Shown here: positions 34,203 to 44,460 of the stretch, piece by piece
Numbering within the stretch: the stretch's first letter is position 1
Layout: each line of letters starts with the position of its first letter
From: Alopecurus myosuroides
Lineage: Eukaryota; Streptophyta; Magnoliopsida; Poales; Poaceae
DNA length: 64,000 bases
Direction of reading: 5' to 3'
Assembly: GCA_028641055.1 (NCBI GenBank)
Contig: CM054062.1
Span: 137,124,682 to 137,188,681 of the forward strand
The notes under the pieces: model-generated
Databases searched by the model: none
What the model saw: the letters and a program-made list of their open reading frames with translations, nothing else
What the model was told of the DNA's origin: nothing
Made by a program: the position numbers and the translations under genes

Positions 34203-35251
34203 AAACGCCCCCCCTTGAAGGAATCGCGCCCCGAGATTCCTACTGAGAAAAGAAAAGGTCCGGATACTTGTTGGGAAGATCCTCTTGAGCTGTGATACGT
34301 GAAACACATCGTGCCCCTTGGATAGACGTCAGGGAATTTGCAAACCACCGGAACATTTTCAATTGAAGGAAGAGGTTTTTGTATGGAGGGTTTATAGCTG
34401 GATAGAATTTGATTCATTTGGAGAATAGATTATCTGGCTGGAATGATTGAACAGAGTTATTGACATCAATGCAACACCAAGAATAACATCAATGTCAGAA
34501 TCATCAACATGAGAGTAACGAGGAATATGTGGCCTCCCATTAGAATTGGATTGTTCTTACTTATCTTGGAAGTCACCATTTGAGATCCCGGGGAGTGAAC
34601 AGAGTTTTGATTGCTTAGTGGAATCAGAATTAGGTTGTATGTTGTGGAAAATATTGTTGACACAAAGGAATGTGATGCTCCGGTATCAAATAACACTTTA
34701 GCTGGAATAGAGTTTAGGAGATGAACGGGGAAACTTTGATTAGACGCCGATAAAATAACTGAAATGGAAAACAACAACAAGATTTCAACGGACGAAAAGG
34801 ATGTTGAGAAGAACAGAATATCAACATCGGGGAAAACGAGAACAAAACTCCTGAGGTACTATGGAAAACCCATCCGGGCTTCTAAAGGATAAATATCTAC
34901 TGCTTAAGGAATAGAGGATCTGCTTCCGGGGCTTACACGCCTCCGTTCTCAATCATGAGTAGGCAACATGATCATTCATGTCACAACCACCTCCATTCCT
35001 ATGGTCTAGTAGATATAACCATCCTAGAGAAACCAGAATTCGTGAAATCCTAACTTGAAAGTTTAGATGAGAATAGAAAAATCAACGTTGCACTTCCTTA
35101 CCAGAAAAGGGTGGGAGGGTGGGGAAAGAAGAAAAAGAACAGAATTCCTACTCTCACGTTTCATTTTTCCTATATAGCTACAAAATAGTTTCTAGACTCA
35201 ACTGCGACCAGTAAAAAGGGATCCTACAGGCAGACAGGCTCTGATACCATT
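34203..35251 (-). other. Interior of the young element: polypurine tract, gene remnants, primer site
   Basis: The polypurine tract is at 34203-34219. A minus-strand frame at 34184-34417 contains IENVPVVCKFPDVYP, the leader that precedes the Gypsy reverse transcriptase in Del/Tekay-type elements. A second frame at 34466-34780 has VLFDTGASHSFVS, the protease active site. RT, RNase H, integrase and most of gag are missing, so the interior is an internally deleted relic of a Del/Tekay-like element. The 12-base primer site complementary to tRNA-iMet is at 35238-35249. Confidence 0.82.
34466..34780 (-). pseudogene. Retropepsin fragment in the young element
   Basis: The frame contains AKVLFDTGASHSFVSTIF, the Asp-Thr-Gly active site of a Gypsy aspartic protease with the ASHSF extension common in the chromovirus Tekay group. 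It is only about 100 codons, has no RT attached and ends in hydrophobic out-of-frame sequence, so it is a remnant. Confidence 0.75.
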
Positions 35252-38200
35252 TGTCGCACCCTGATTTCTAGGGGATACTCACCGTACGAACTGGATAGCA
35301 GATGCTTGGATTATGGGGCATAACTGCTCCCACGTCCCAGCTTCCTGGTAGGCCTGCGCTTATGCGCGACAACACAAGCCCTGCTATTCCATCGTCGATG
35401 TAAACTATCCACTAGAGATCAAAGGCACTTCCGTCGACGTACTTCAAACCATACACACATGGTACGTCAACGGCGTTTAACAAGTGATATCACAACAGAT
35501 CTCTACGACACAAAAGATTGAAATAAGTTGCAAATGGCTCTCATTAGAGCAGAGATAGCAAATACAATCATTCAGAGGGCACATGCCCCAACAATACATC
35601 ATTACAATACAGCGGAAGCATTCAACATGTCTGAGTACAGACAAGAACCAAATAGGCCTAAGAGGCCGGAAACAAACAGACGGAGCCCATCCACGAAGTC
35701 TCGGATCCTGCCCGGGTCCGCTATCTACTCGTCAGCAGTCTCGTCATACTCCACGTAGTAGCCACCATGTAGATCCTCGGAAACGTCGTCTGCGTAAACC
35801 ACAGCCCCAAAGGGGTCAGTACACCAACGTACTGGCAAGCAAGACTCACAGTTCACCAAAGTGTAACCCGTCAACACCAAGCACAGATGCTTTGGGTTCA
35901 ACGGAAGGAAAGGGATATAAAAGATGCTGCAACTGGCTGCGCTAACCAACTACAGAGATTCTACCACTTCCGGCTAACAGAAAGGAGATAAGATCGAGGA
36001 TTGTAACCAACTGAAAGATAACTTCAAACAAACCCATCCTGGATCTCGCCCCTTATCCAAAGAAGCAATCCGAGGATAACTCACACAGTTGTAATAATGA
36101 TGGTTCAAATTATTGTGTCAATAAGCCTATTACTAGTCAAGTTATTAATCATGGGGTGTAACATGTTTATTCATTATGTTTAAGTTGTCCTGAGTACTTG
36201 TTAGCCAGTACTTTCACCAAGTAATCCATAACCGCGGAAAACACGGCTTCTCGAGAAGATTATCCCTGCAGGGTTGCACCAATTTGGCCGTACACTCATG
36301 AATATCCCGCCAGATGGGAGATCACCCCACCAAGCGGGGCACTCAACACAACCAACCATTCTTCGCATCAAGCCCAAAGAACCTTGGGCGCACGGCTAAT
36401 CGAGCCCAGAAGAAAATGGACCCTCATAGCACTCTAAGAACGTGTCCCCCTATATGCCGACTACGAAAGTTCCACCCTGGCCTGGGCTCGCAAAAACATG
36501 ATGCGGCAAATGGAAAACACGAACTAAATGAGGCGATTTGGACGAGATGCGAATCAGGTCAAGTTGAGGGGGGCGCCCATACTCGCTTCCCAAATGCGGG
36601 TAGTGCGCTCATCATGGATCAGTAGACAAGACCCTTTTCCTATTAGGGTCGACACTAGCAGGCTTCAAAACCTCTCATGGGCCTCCTGCCGGTGCCTTAT
36701 CATCAAATTTATTATTAATAGTAACATTAGCATGATTGATTGATTAAACATCGAGCCCCCACAACGTAATGAAATAGTAACAGAAAGTAACGGGTAACAG
36801 ACTCGAGCAAAAGCAACCTAAGCATGCTAGTAAGACACTGGCTCAAACAATGGGTTGTAGGGAGGGAGATGAGGCAATATCAGGTTTAAGGGATTCATGT
36901 GATGGGTTCGTAACAGAAACAACTACTACTAAGGCTAGCAGAAAAAGAACAACGGAAAGTATCGGTAATCAATGTTGAAAAGGAACACGATGGTTCATGT
37001 GAGTGATAACTTGCCTGCAAAACCCAGTAGCCTGGTACTGAGCTAGATCCTTAGAAGGGATGTCGTAAGTATCGTCGGTCTCAACGTCGTCGTGTATCCG
37101 AGAAGAAGCAAACAAACATTGCAGAAAGATAAGCAATCATTATCATGGCATAGGTGCGCAAACATGGGATGATGCATGTCAGGTTAATAGATGCATCAGA
37201 GTAACCTACTTGACAAGTAACACAATTTAATTGGATCCATATGCAATGAGAATTGCATATGGATGCAAATGGTTAAGGTGGAAGCAATGATCTACATTTG
37301 ATTAACAAGTGTAAGTGGTTAAACATGATGCTTGCATGATGATGACAAGATAACAACAAAATAACAATGATAGATGCAAAGGAAAAGGAATAAAACAAGT
37401 TTGGAAAATGATTTGTTAATTTTGGAAAGTTTTGGTTACTTAGACATGTCACACAAACAATTATTGTTTTCATCAAGTTAAATTGTTCAAAATAGATAAC
37501 AAAGTTTATATTTGAAAAGAAAACAAGATTTTAGTTGGATTACATGTTTCACTTGTTGAAAAAGGATTTCAAATAAATTATTTATGAATTAAACAAGTTT
37601 AAGCAGGAATTAAATGAATTTAATTCAAACATGAGCTTAGTTGAAGTTTTATTTGTTCAAAACATTAAGTGAGATCCATATTTGAAAAGTTTATACTTTT
37701 GTGGTTTGAAAACATATTTTATATGCCCCAAAAGAATTTGTTTTGATCAAGTTATAAATTTAACAATATTAAATGAATTAAATAAGAGTTAAATTATTTA
37801 ACCACTTTTAATTATTCAAAACATGAAACAAAATTTATATTTGGAAAGGTGGTTTAATTTTGCATGGAAAACATATTTCATTTGCATTATTTGGATAAGG
37901 GATGAATTAGTTATGAATTATTACAAATTGCATTTGAATTATTCAAATTTGAAAGTTAAATGCATTTTGAAATTTCAAAACAGTGAAAAAATGAGTTATT
38001 TGGAAAGATTATGAAATTTGGAGCAATAAACATATAAAGTTTTTATTTATTGGATTCATATATTAAAAGTTATTGATTTTTAAAGTTTGGTGTTTATTCT
38101 GCCAATTAAAAAGTATTTGGAAATTATCAGAAAACAGTTTAACCATTAGCTACATTATAGCAACCTAGCCGCAGCCACTGGCTGTGGGCCACGGCGCCAG

Positions 38201-39811
38201 CGTGGCGGGGTGGAAGGTGAGGTGGCGACGGGGGTCACTGACCCGTGGGCCTACCCCCCGCGCGCTACCGAGAAAAAAGGTGGGGATTAAGTCCCCTGGG
38301 TAGGACTCGAACCCGGGACGCGCTGGATGCAGGGCGAGGGAGCCAGCCACTGCGGTACTCGCTCGAATCGTGACAGGGAACGGAACGGGGGGGGGGGCTT
38401 AACCTGTACTTATCGTCAGTTACGAACTTTAACTGAACATTGTTCAGTGCGTGCAGGTTTTTCTCCGTCAGATCGCATCAGAACGGAACAGCAAGACTGC
38501 GCGCCAGGGAGGAATCGATCTCGGGTGCTACTGCGGTACCACGATGAGGCCTAACACTAGGATGCGTACGATCGCTGGTGCACATCGGGAAGAATCAACG
38601 CGATTCTGTCCCAATCGTGAGCAGGTTCTGACGAACAGAATACTCTGGGACAGAGAGGAACGGACGGCGAACAGGGGGAAGAACGGCGAGCTGGGGCATT
38701 ACCTCACGATGGCGACTTCGGAGATATTGGTGATGGAGGGTTGCTGGTTCCATTCCCGGGGCCAGCATCTCCTCGAGGTGGCCGGGCAGGGAACGGTGGC
38801 GGGAGGCAGTGGTGTGGTGGCAGGGTTCAGAGAGAGGGTGCGGTTGGGGAAGAGGAATAGAAGCTGGCGGCGATGGAGGGTTAGGGCTAGGGTTTGCGGC
38901 AGGGGGGTGGACGCCACGGTGTTCTTATGGAGGAGCAGGCTAGTACGGCAGGGCATCGAGGTGAGGGGGGAAGGATCGGATGGTTCAGAGGGTGTTCGTA
39001 CTGCTTGACGTCAGCGCGAGGAGGGAGACGACAGCGACAGGGAAGGGGTACTGGGCTAAGGTGAGGGAAACGGGCTGGGCCTAGAATATGTGGTAGTTAG
39101 GTTAGTTGCTGCCCCTTCTCCTTTGTATTTTCTGTTTCTTTTATTTTTTTTTTGCTGAAAACAAATGGAAGGAAAAGGAGATCTTTTAGGTTAGTAAAAA
39201 TATTAGAAAAAATTAGTTTAGGCTTATTAGGTTAGTAGCAACAAATGCTAGCTTTTGTTTTCATAGAGTTTTCAGAAATTATGGATGTTTAGGAAATAAA
39301 GCAAAATTGAAGGCATTTTTAATATTACTTAAATATTCTGAAAACAAGGCATTTGGATAGGGTTTTCCCTAGGGTTTCAAGTGATTTAAAGATTACAAAT
39401 ATGGTGGTGAACTTTAAGGTTTCAAAAGGTACTGATTTTTGAGAATTGGTTTGAATTTGAGCAAATGATTTATGAATTATTTGATTGGATTAATTGATTG
39501 AATAAAACCAACAATTTTTTAGGAGTTATCAACATGGGATAAAATGAAAGCAATTTGGTTGTTGTTATTTGAAATAACATTTTGGAAATTGTAACATCAC
39601 AAGGATGAAACAAAGGGTTTGAATTTTGAGTTGAAATTCAAACAGAAAACAAAGGAAAACAAATAAAAACAGTTGGAAAACAAATGAAAACAGAGAAAAA
39701 CAAATGGAAAACAAACAAAACAAATGCAATCAACATGATGCCATGATGCAAAACATAAAATAACAGGGAGCAAACATTCTAATGGCTATTTTTCAGACTT
39801 GGGATGTTACA
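35252..39811 (-). repeat. 5' LTR of the young element
   Basis: 4560 bp, almost identical to 29646-34202. Differences seen by eye: a T/G at 37184 against 31578, three extra Gs in the run near 38390, a C/T near 38857, an A/G near 38901 and a T/A near 39143. CCTGC follows at 39812. Confidence 0.95.
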
Positions 39812-40600
39812 CCTGCACAACAACATGTTGGGCACTAGCAGGAAAATATTTTTGAAAGAAAGCATTAACCAAATCCATAGGATCAGTAATACACCGAGGT
39901 GACAGATTGTTAAACCAAATCTTACTTCATCTTTCAATGAGAAAGGGAAGATCTTGGTAACAAAATAAGTACGCAGCTTAGTATCATCAGAAAATAAACT
40001 ACTCAAAGATGAAAGCTCATTCATGTGTTCCATTGCACTTTTACTTTCAGTTCCACAAAGAGGTTCCTTCTCAACAATAGATATATATGATAAATGTAAA
40101 GAGAAATCATAATCCTTGTCTATAATGCGCATGGGGGATGTGGCAAACTTAGCATCAAGAGAAGATTTATATTTCAACGAATGTCTTGCAAGAAGACTTT
40201 TAAGAGCACTTGCACCAGTAGTAGCACGAGCTTCTTCAATAAAATCATCATTCAGTTCAATATAGGTTTCATCAAGATTATCAATAAGCTCAGTTGAATT
40301 AACAGGTGTACCAACATTTTCAACAGAAATTTTAGCATTTTTAAGTTGTTTGGATCTAGCAATAGTAGCATCTAAGGAAGGACCTAGAGAACCAGTATTA
40401 TCAAGTACAATAGAAGCATCATCAAAAGTATCATAAACATTCTCAGACTCAGCAGAAGTAACAGTATGTGTGGCATGTGGTGGAGTAAGAAGGTTACTCA
40501 TAACAGACGGTGAATCAAGAGCAGCAGAGGTGTTCAGAGTTGCACCTCTTCTTGTAGTGGATGGTAATATAGGAACATTTCCATCACAAGTCTTGCCCAT
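39812..40600 (-). pseudogene. Gag of the Athila-like element, N-terminal part
   Basis: The ATG at 40600 opens MGKTCDGNVPILPSTTRRG. An acidic middle (IDNLDETYIELNDDFIEEA) is followed by the gag core entry, LRTYFVTKIFPFSLKDE, and a frame change after it near 39930. The reading then meets the young element at 39811 and continues at 29645. The start lies about 60 bases after the primer site, as expected for gag. Gag would form the packaging particle. The gene is broken by insertion and frameshift. Confidence 0.85.
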
Positions 40601-40660
40601 GATGAATGGCTTGCAGCAAACAATATCACGATCAAGTGAGCAAATAAATAAAACTATGCT

Positions 40661-40677
40661 ACCCGGCAACGGCGCTA
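40661..40677 (-). other. Primer-binding site of the Athila-like element
   Basis: The minus strand reads TAGCGCCGTTGCCGGGT, eleven bases inside the 5' LTR. TGGCGCCGTTGCCGGGG is complementary to the 3' end of plant tRNA-Asp as I remember it; this copy has two changes, in keeping with its age. Confidence 0.7.
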
Positions 40678-40688
40678 GAAAATAGTCT

Positions 40689-42083
40689 TGATGACCCACA
40701 AGTATAGGGGCTAGCAACAGTCTTCGAGGGAAGTAAAAACCAAATTTATTTATTCGACACAAGGGGAGCCAAAGAATATTTATATGCCTTAACAACTGAG
40801 TTCTCAATTCAGCTGCACCTGAAAGTAGACTTGCTCGCAACAATTTATCAGTGGTAACAGTTTTATAGAAGCAGTAGAAATAAAATAACAGCAGTAGTAA
40901 AATAGTAACAGCGGTAGCAATCGCGGAAAACATCAGTATGGGAAGTACCGTAGGCATAGAGGGAATGGATGGACAGGCGTTCATGGATAACATAGGTCAT
41001 GTAATAATCTAACACGAGCATTGCAGATAATAATAATAACGCATCAAACATGTAGGCAAACCATAGGCATGTGTTCCAATATAGTCATACGTGCTTGCAA
41101 TGAGAAACTTGCACAACATCTTTTGTCTTACCAGCCCGTGGCAGCGGGGTCTCTAGGGAAACTACTGGTAATTAAGGTGCTCCTTTTAATAAAGCACCGG
41201 AGCAAAGCATTAACACTCCGTGAACACACGTGATCCTCACATCACAACCATCCCCTCCGGTTGTCCCAATTTTTGTCACTTTGGGGCCTCGGGTTTCGGA
41301 CAATGACATGTGTAAACAACTTGCAGATATGATCAAGAAACATAATTGTACTCATGAAACAATAACATGTTCAGATCTGAGATCATGGCACTCGGGCCCT
41401 AGTGATAAGCATTAAGCATAACAAGTTGCAACAACAATAGAAAATAGTAACAATGGATACTAGGCACTATGCCCTAACAATCTCGCATTATTACATGATC
41501 AATCTCATCCAATCCCTTCCATCCCTCTCAGTCTACAGCGGTGTTTACTCACACATGGACGGGGGAATCATGGATGGTTGATGGATAAGAGGTGGCGGCG
41601 TCGATGGCGATGATCTCATTCGAATTCCCGTCCCGGCAGGGCGCCAGAACAGAAACTTCTCATCCCCGAATCGAGGTTCGGGGTTGCGGGCGGCGCTCTG
41701 TTGTGTTTCTGTGGAATATGACGAACCCCCTCGCGTTTTAGGTTTACGGGGCATATGTAGTCGAAAGGGGGAGTCCGAGGGGGTCCAGGAGTGGCCCACA
41801 CCACTAGGCGGTGCAGCCAAGGGGGGCGCCAGGGGGTGGTGTGGCCCCCTCCTGGCTCCTCTCCTGGACCCCTTCTGGCTTCTGGGTCATCTGGAGTTTT
41901 AAGACCAATGGGGTCTTTTCTAGGCATTTTCCCGAAAGTTGATTTTTCTGCACAAAAACGAGACACCAAGGTAATTCTGCTGAAAATAGCGTTAGTCCTT
42001 GTTAGTGGTATCCAAAACTCACAAGTTTAGAGGAAAACAATAAGAAACGTGTTCGGAAAAGGAGATACTTTTTGAACGTATCA
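40689..42083 (-). repeat. 5' LTR of the Athila-like element (intact copy)
   Basis: 1395 bp, uninterrupted, TGATGACC...ACGTATCA on the plus strand. It preserves the empty site of the Helitron insertion at 41027/41028 and is followed by CTACC, the right target duplication. Confidence 0.9.
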
Positions 42084-44320
42084 CTACCCTGATCCCAAGG
42101 GTAGTGGGGGCCTCAAACATCCGCCAATTTAGACCTATCACCATTCTCAGTGTCATTCAAAGGATCTTCTCCAAGGTGTGTGCATTTAGGCTGGCTCCTG
42201 TAATAGATTGCCTCACACACCCGTATGAGTTCGCCTTTCTTACGGGGCAGTATATACATGCTGGATTTTTGGCACTCCATGAAATTGTTCATAAGGTGAA
42301 GTCACGGCATTAGAAATGTGTGTTTCTTAAGATGGGTTTCCAGAAGGAATATGACCGCTTGGACTGGTCCTTTCTCCTTTTAGTGCTGGAGCGGAGAGGG
42401 GTAGATAATCGAATGATTTGTTCGATTATGCAAATAGTGATGAGTGGGAACACCGCCACTAACATAAATGGGGAATTGGGTCCCTATTTTAGACCAACTT
42501 GCGGGGTTAGACAAGGGGACCCCATCTCCCCTCTGCTCTTTAATGCCGCAGTTGATGCTCTAGCAGAGGTCTTAGAGAGAGATAAGACCGTTGGCCACAT
42601 ATCAGGTGTGGTTGGACATTTGGTCCCTGGAGGTGGTGTGACTCACCTGCAATACGCGGATATTATCAATATTAAGTTCCTACTCATTTGCGTTGAAGCC
42701 ATCTTGGGCCTCAAGATCAACTATGATAAGAGTGAGGTTGTTATCCTGGGGTACGACGTGGAGGATCAACAACGAAGTGCGAACAACCTTAATTGTAGGT
42801 TGGAGACATTCCCAATGACCTACCTGGGGATGCTAATCCGCGACTCGCGGATTCTTATTAAGGACTTGGACCCGCAAATAGAGCGAGTCAAGACGAGATC
42901 TGAACCTTGGTAGGAAAGATTTACCTCTAAGGGGAGTAAGACCGTACTCATCGACTGTTGTCTATCCAGCCTTCCCATGTATATGATGGGATTGTATCTC
43001 CTGCCAGAAGGAGTGCATGCCAGAGTTCTCCCGCTTCTTCTGGCATGCAGCTTATGGTCACCAAAAATATCATATGGTTAAATGGGCGGATATATGCGCC
43101 CCCAAGGACGTGGAGGCATAAGAATTATGGCATCTCGCCACATGAATAGGGAACTGATGCTAAAATGGGTTTGGAGGATCCTGAGAGATGACAGTGGACT
43201 CTGGCTGCAACTGGTGAAGGCCAAGTACCTGAGGGGAGGCCCTCTCCTGGCCTGCGAGCGGAAGGAAGGATCTCGGTCTTGGAAATCTATCCAGTTAATC
43301 AAACATGAGATTCGGCTTGGGGCTTCCTTCTCCGTAGGCGATGGAAGAGGGACCTTATTCTGGTTGGATCCATGGTTGGCAATGCGACCTCTGCATCACG
43401 AGTTCCCCGAACTTTTCGAGATTTGCTCGGATCCGGGGCTCCTTGTCGCAGGAGCAACACAAAAGGAGGGGGGGCATTGGGTTGCGCTGCATGATTGACC
43501 CAGTGGAAGCAAATAAGTGGGACATGGTTTTAGCTTGGCTCCCACAATCCCCAGGGGACGCCCTAGATACAATCACTTGGACATTGTCACCCTCGGGCTC
43601 TTTTTCTGTTGGTTCGGCATACCAGACAATGTTTAGAGGGCCCGTAATTACTTGGTCCTCCCACTTGTGGAAGACGCCAATGTTGTTGAAGATTAAAATC
43701 TTCACTTGGCAATTGTTGCGGGGCCGCCTCCCATCAGGCGTGGAGGTGACCAAGCGGTTTGGACCCGGCGATGGTAGATGTCCACTATGTGCGGTCCTAG
43801 AAACGGGACCCACATCCTTTTTTCTTGCCCCGCAGCTTGTTTCCTTTGGAGCTTCTTTGCTGAGGCACTTGGACAGGCCATAACCTTCCTGAGTTCCTGT
43901 AAGTACAGGCAAATCGCACTGGCAAGAGGAGACGTCTCTTCTGGTTACTATTTGCCGTGATGACTTGAACATTTTGGAATATTCGTAACATGATGGTTAT
44001 TCGATCGCGTCTTTTTGAAACGGGCCTCTAACTCTATGGTTAAACTCTTGTCATTCTTGTAGCACTGGCACCTTCTCTATATACAACGGGAGAAGGAACG
44101 GCTGGATGGCTTGATGGAGGACCTTTTGAGGACAGTTTGCCGATTTTCTACATTCGTCCAGCAGCTGAGTTGTACTGTTTGTGGAGTTGTATTGTTTACT
44201 GTTGCCTTGGTCCTTTAGGGCTTTTATGTGCTGTGACCGGGCGGATCTTTATTTTCTTTTCGTCTGTGTATGACTATGGTTTGGTTTTATTTATATAGCG
44301 GGGCGCAATGTCTGTTTCTA
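42084..44320 (+). mobile_element. LINE retrotransposon, 3' part
   Basis: Continuation of the LINE cut at 1855. It has the rest of the reverse transcriptase, the zinc-binding region and a 3' untranslated end with the TTTATATAGCGGGGCGCAA stretch (about 44289-44307), similar to the LINE 3' relic at 50468-50505. No clear A tail remains, so the end is approximate. Confidence 0.85.
42089..43980 (+). pseudogene. LINE ORF2: reverse transcriptase and zinc-binding region, broken
   Basis: RT motifs in order: NIRQFRPITIL (about 42119), FLTGQYIHAGFLALHEIVHK (about 42235-42294), the GVRQGDPISPLLFN block (about 42507-42548), and the catalytic block, which reads LQYADII instead of YADD (about 42648-42668). 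Here one Asp and several following residues are missing compared with the usual plant LINE RT. LKINYDKSEV follows. A stop near 42911 and frame changes lead to the zinc-binding region, with LWKTPMLLKIKIFTWQLL and GRCPLCAVLET (about 43668-43805). The enzyme would copy LINE RNA at the target site; this one is dead. Confidence 0.88.
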
Positions 44321-44460
44321 GAGAGCTATTCAGGAGGGGATTTTAAACCAATATTCCAAGCACCTAATTCTTTTAATTCTCAGCTAGGCGAGAATTAGCA
44401 AAACCGAATAATTATAGCAGGAGCTTCTTATGTTGGTGAGCTTGATTCATATAGCTTGAA
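44321..44460 (-). other. 3' flank and probable 3' UTR of the G6PDH gene
   Basis: The 140 bp between LINE end and G6PDH stop codon holds an 8-bp inverted repeat (TAATTCTC at 44374-44381 with GAGAATTA at 44390-44397). No canonical AATAAA is seen on the minus strand, so the polyadenylation site is unknown and may lie in the LINE 3' end. Confidence 0.5.

Larger units (their letters stand above)
29646..39811 (-). mobile_element. Young non-autonomous LTR retrotransposon with giant LTRs
   Basis: Two nearly identical LTRs (29646-34202, 4557 bp, and 35252-39811, 4560 bp) enclose 1049 bp. The target duplication CCTGC is exact. The primer site at 35238-35249 (minus strand TGGTATCAGAGC) lies two bases inside the LTR at higher coordinates, and the polypurine tract (AAGGGGGGGCGTTT) adjoins the other, giving minus orientation. 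The interior has remnants of a Gypsy protease and of the RT leader but no working gene. By eye there are four substitutions and one 3-base length change in a G run between LTRs. This is LARD-like, but with an even shorter interior. Confidence 0.95.
1856..42083 (-). mobile_element. Athila-like Gypsy LTR retrotransposon, non-autonomous, with four nested insertions
   Basis: The element runs on the minus strand, with 5' LTR 40689-42083, primer site 40661-40677, gag from 40600, protease near 27816-28330, an Athila ORF1-like frame, polypurine tract 7544-7558 and 3' LTR 1856-7543. Without the four inserts it is about 9.5 kb. LTRs read TGATACGT...GGGTCATCA on its own strand. I find no reverse transcriptase, RNase H or integrase, so it would depend on another element. 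This layout matches the Triticeae Sabrina/WHAM group as I remember it; the family name was not checked. Confidence 0.88.
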
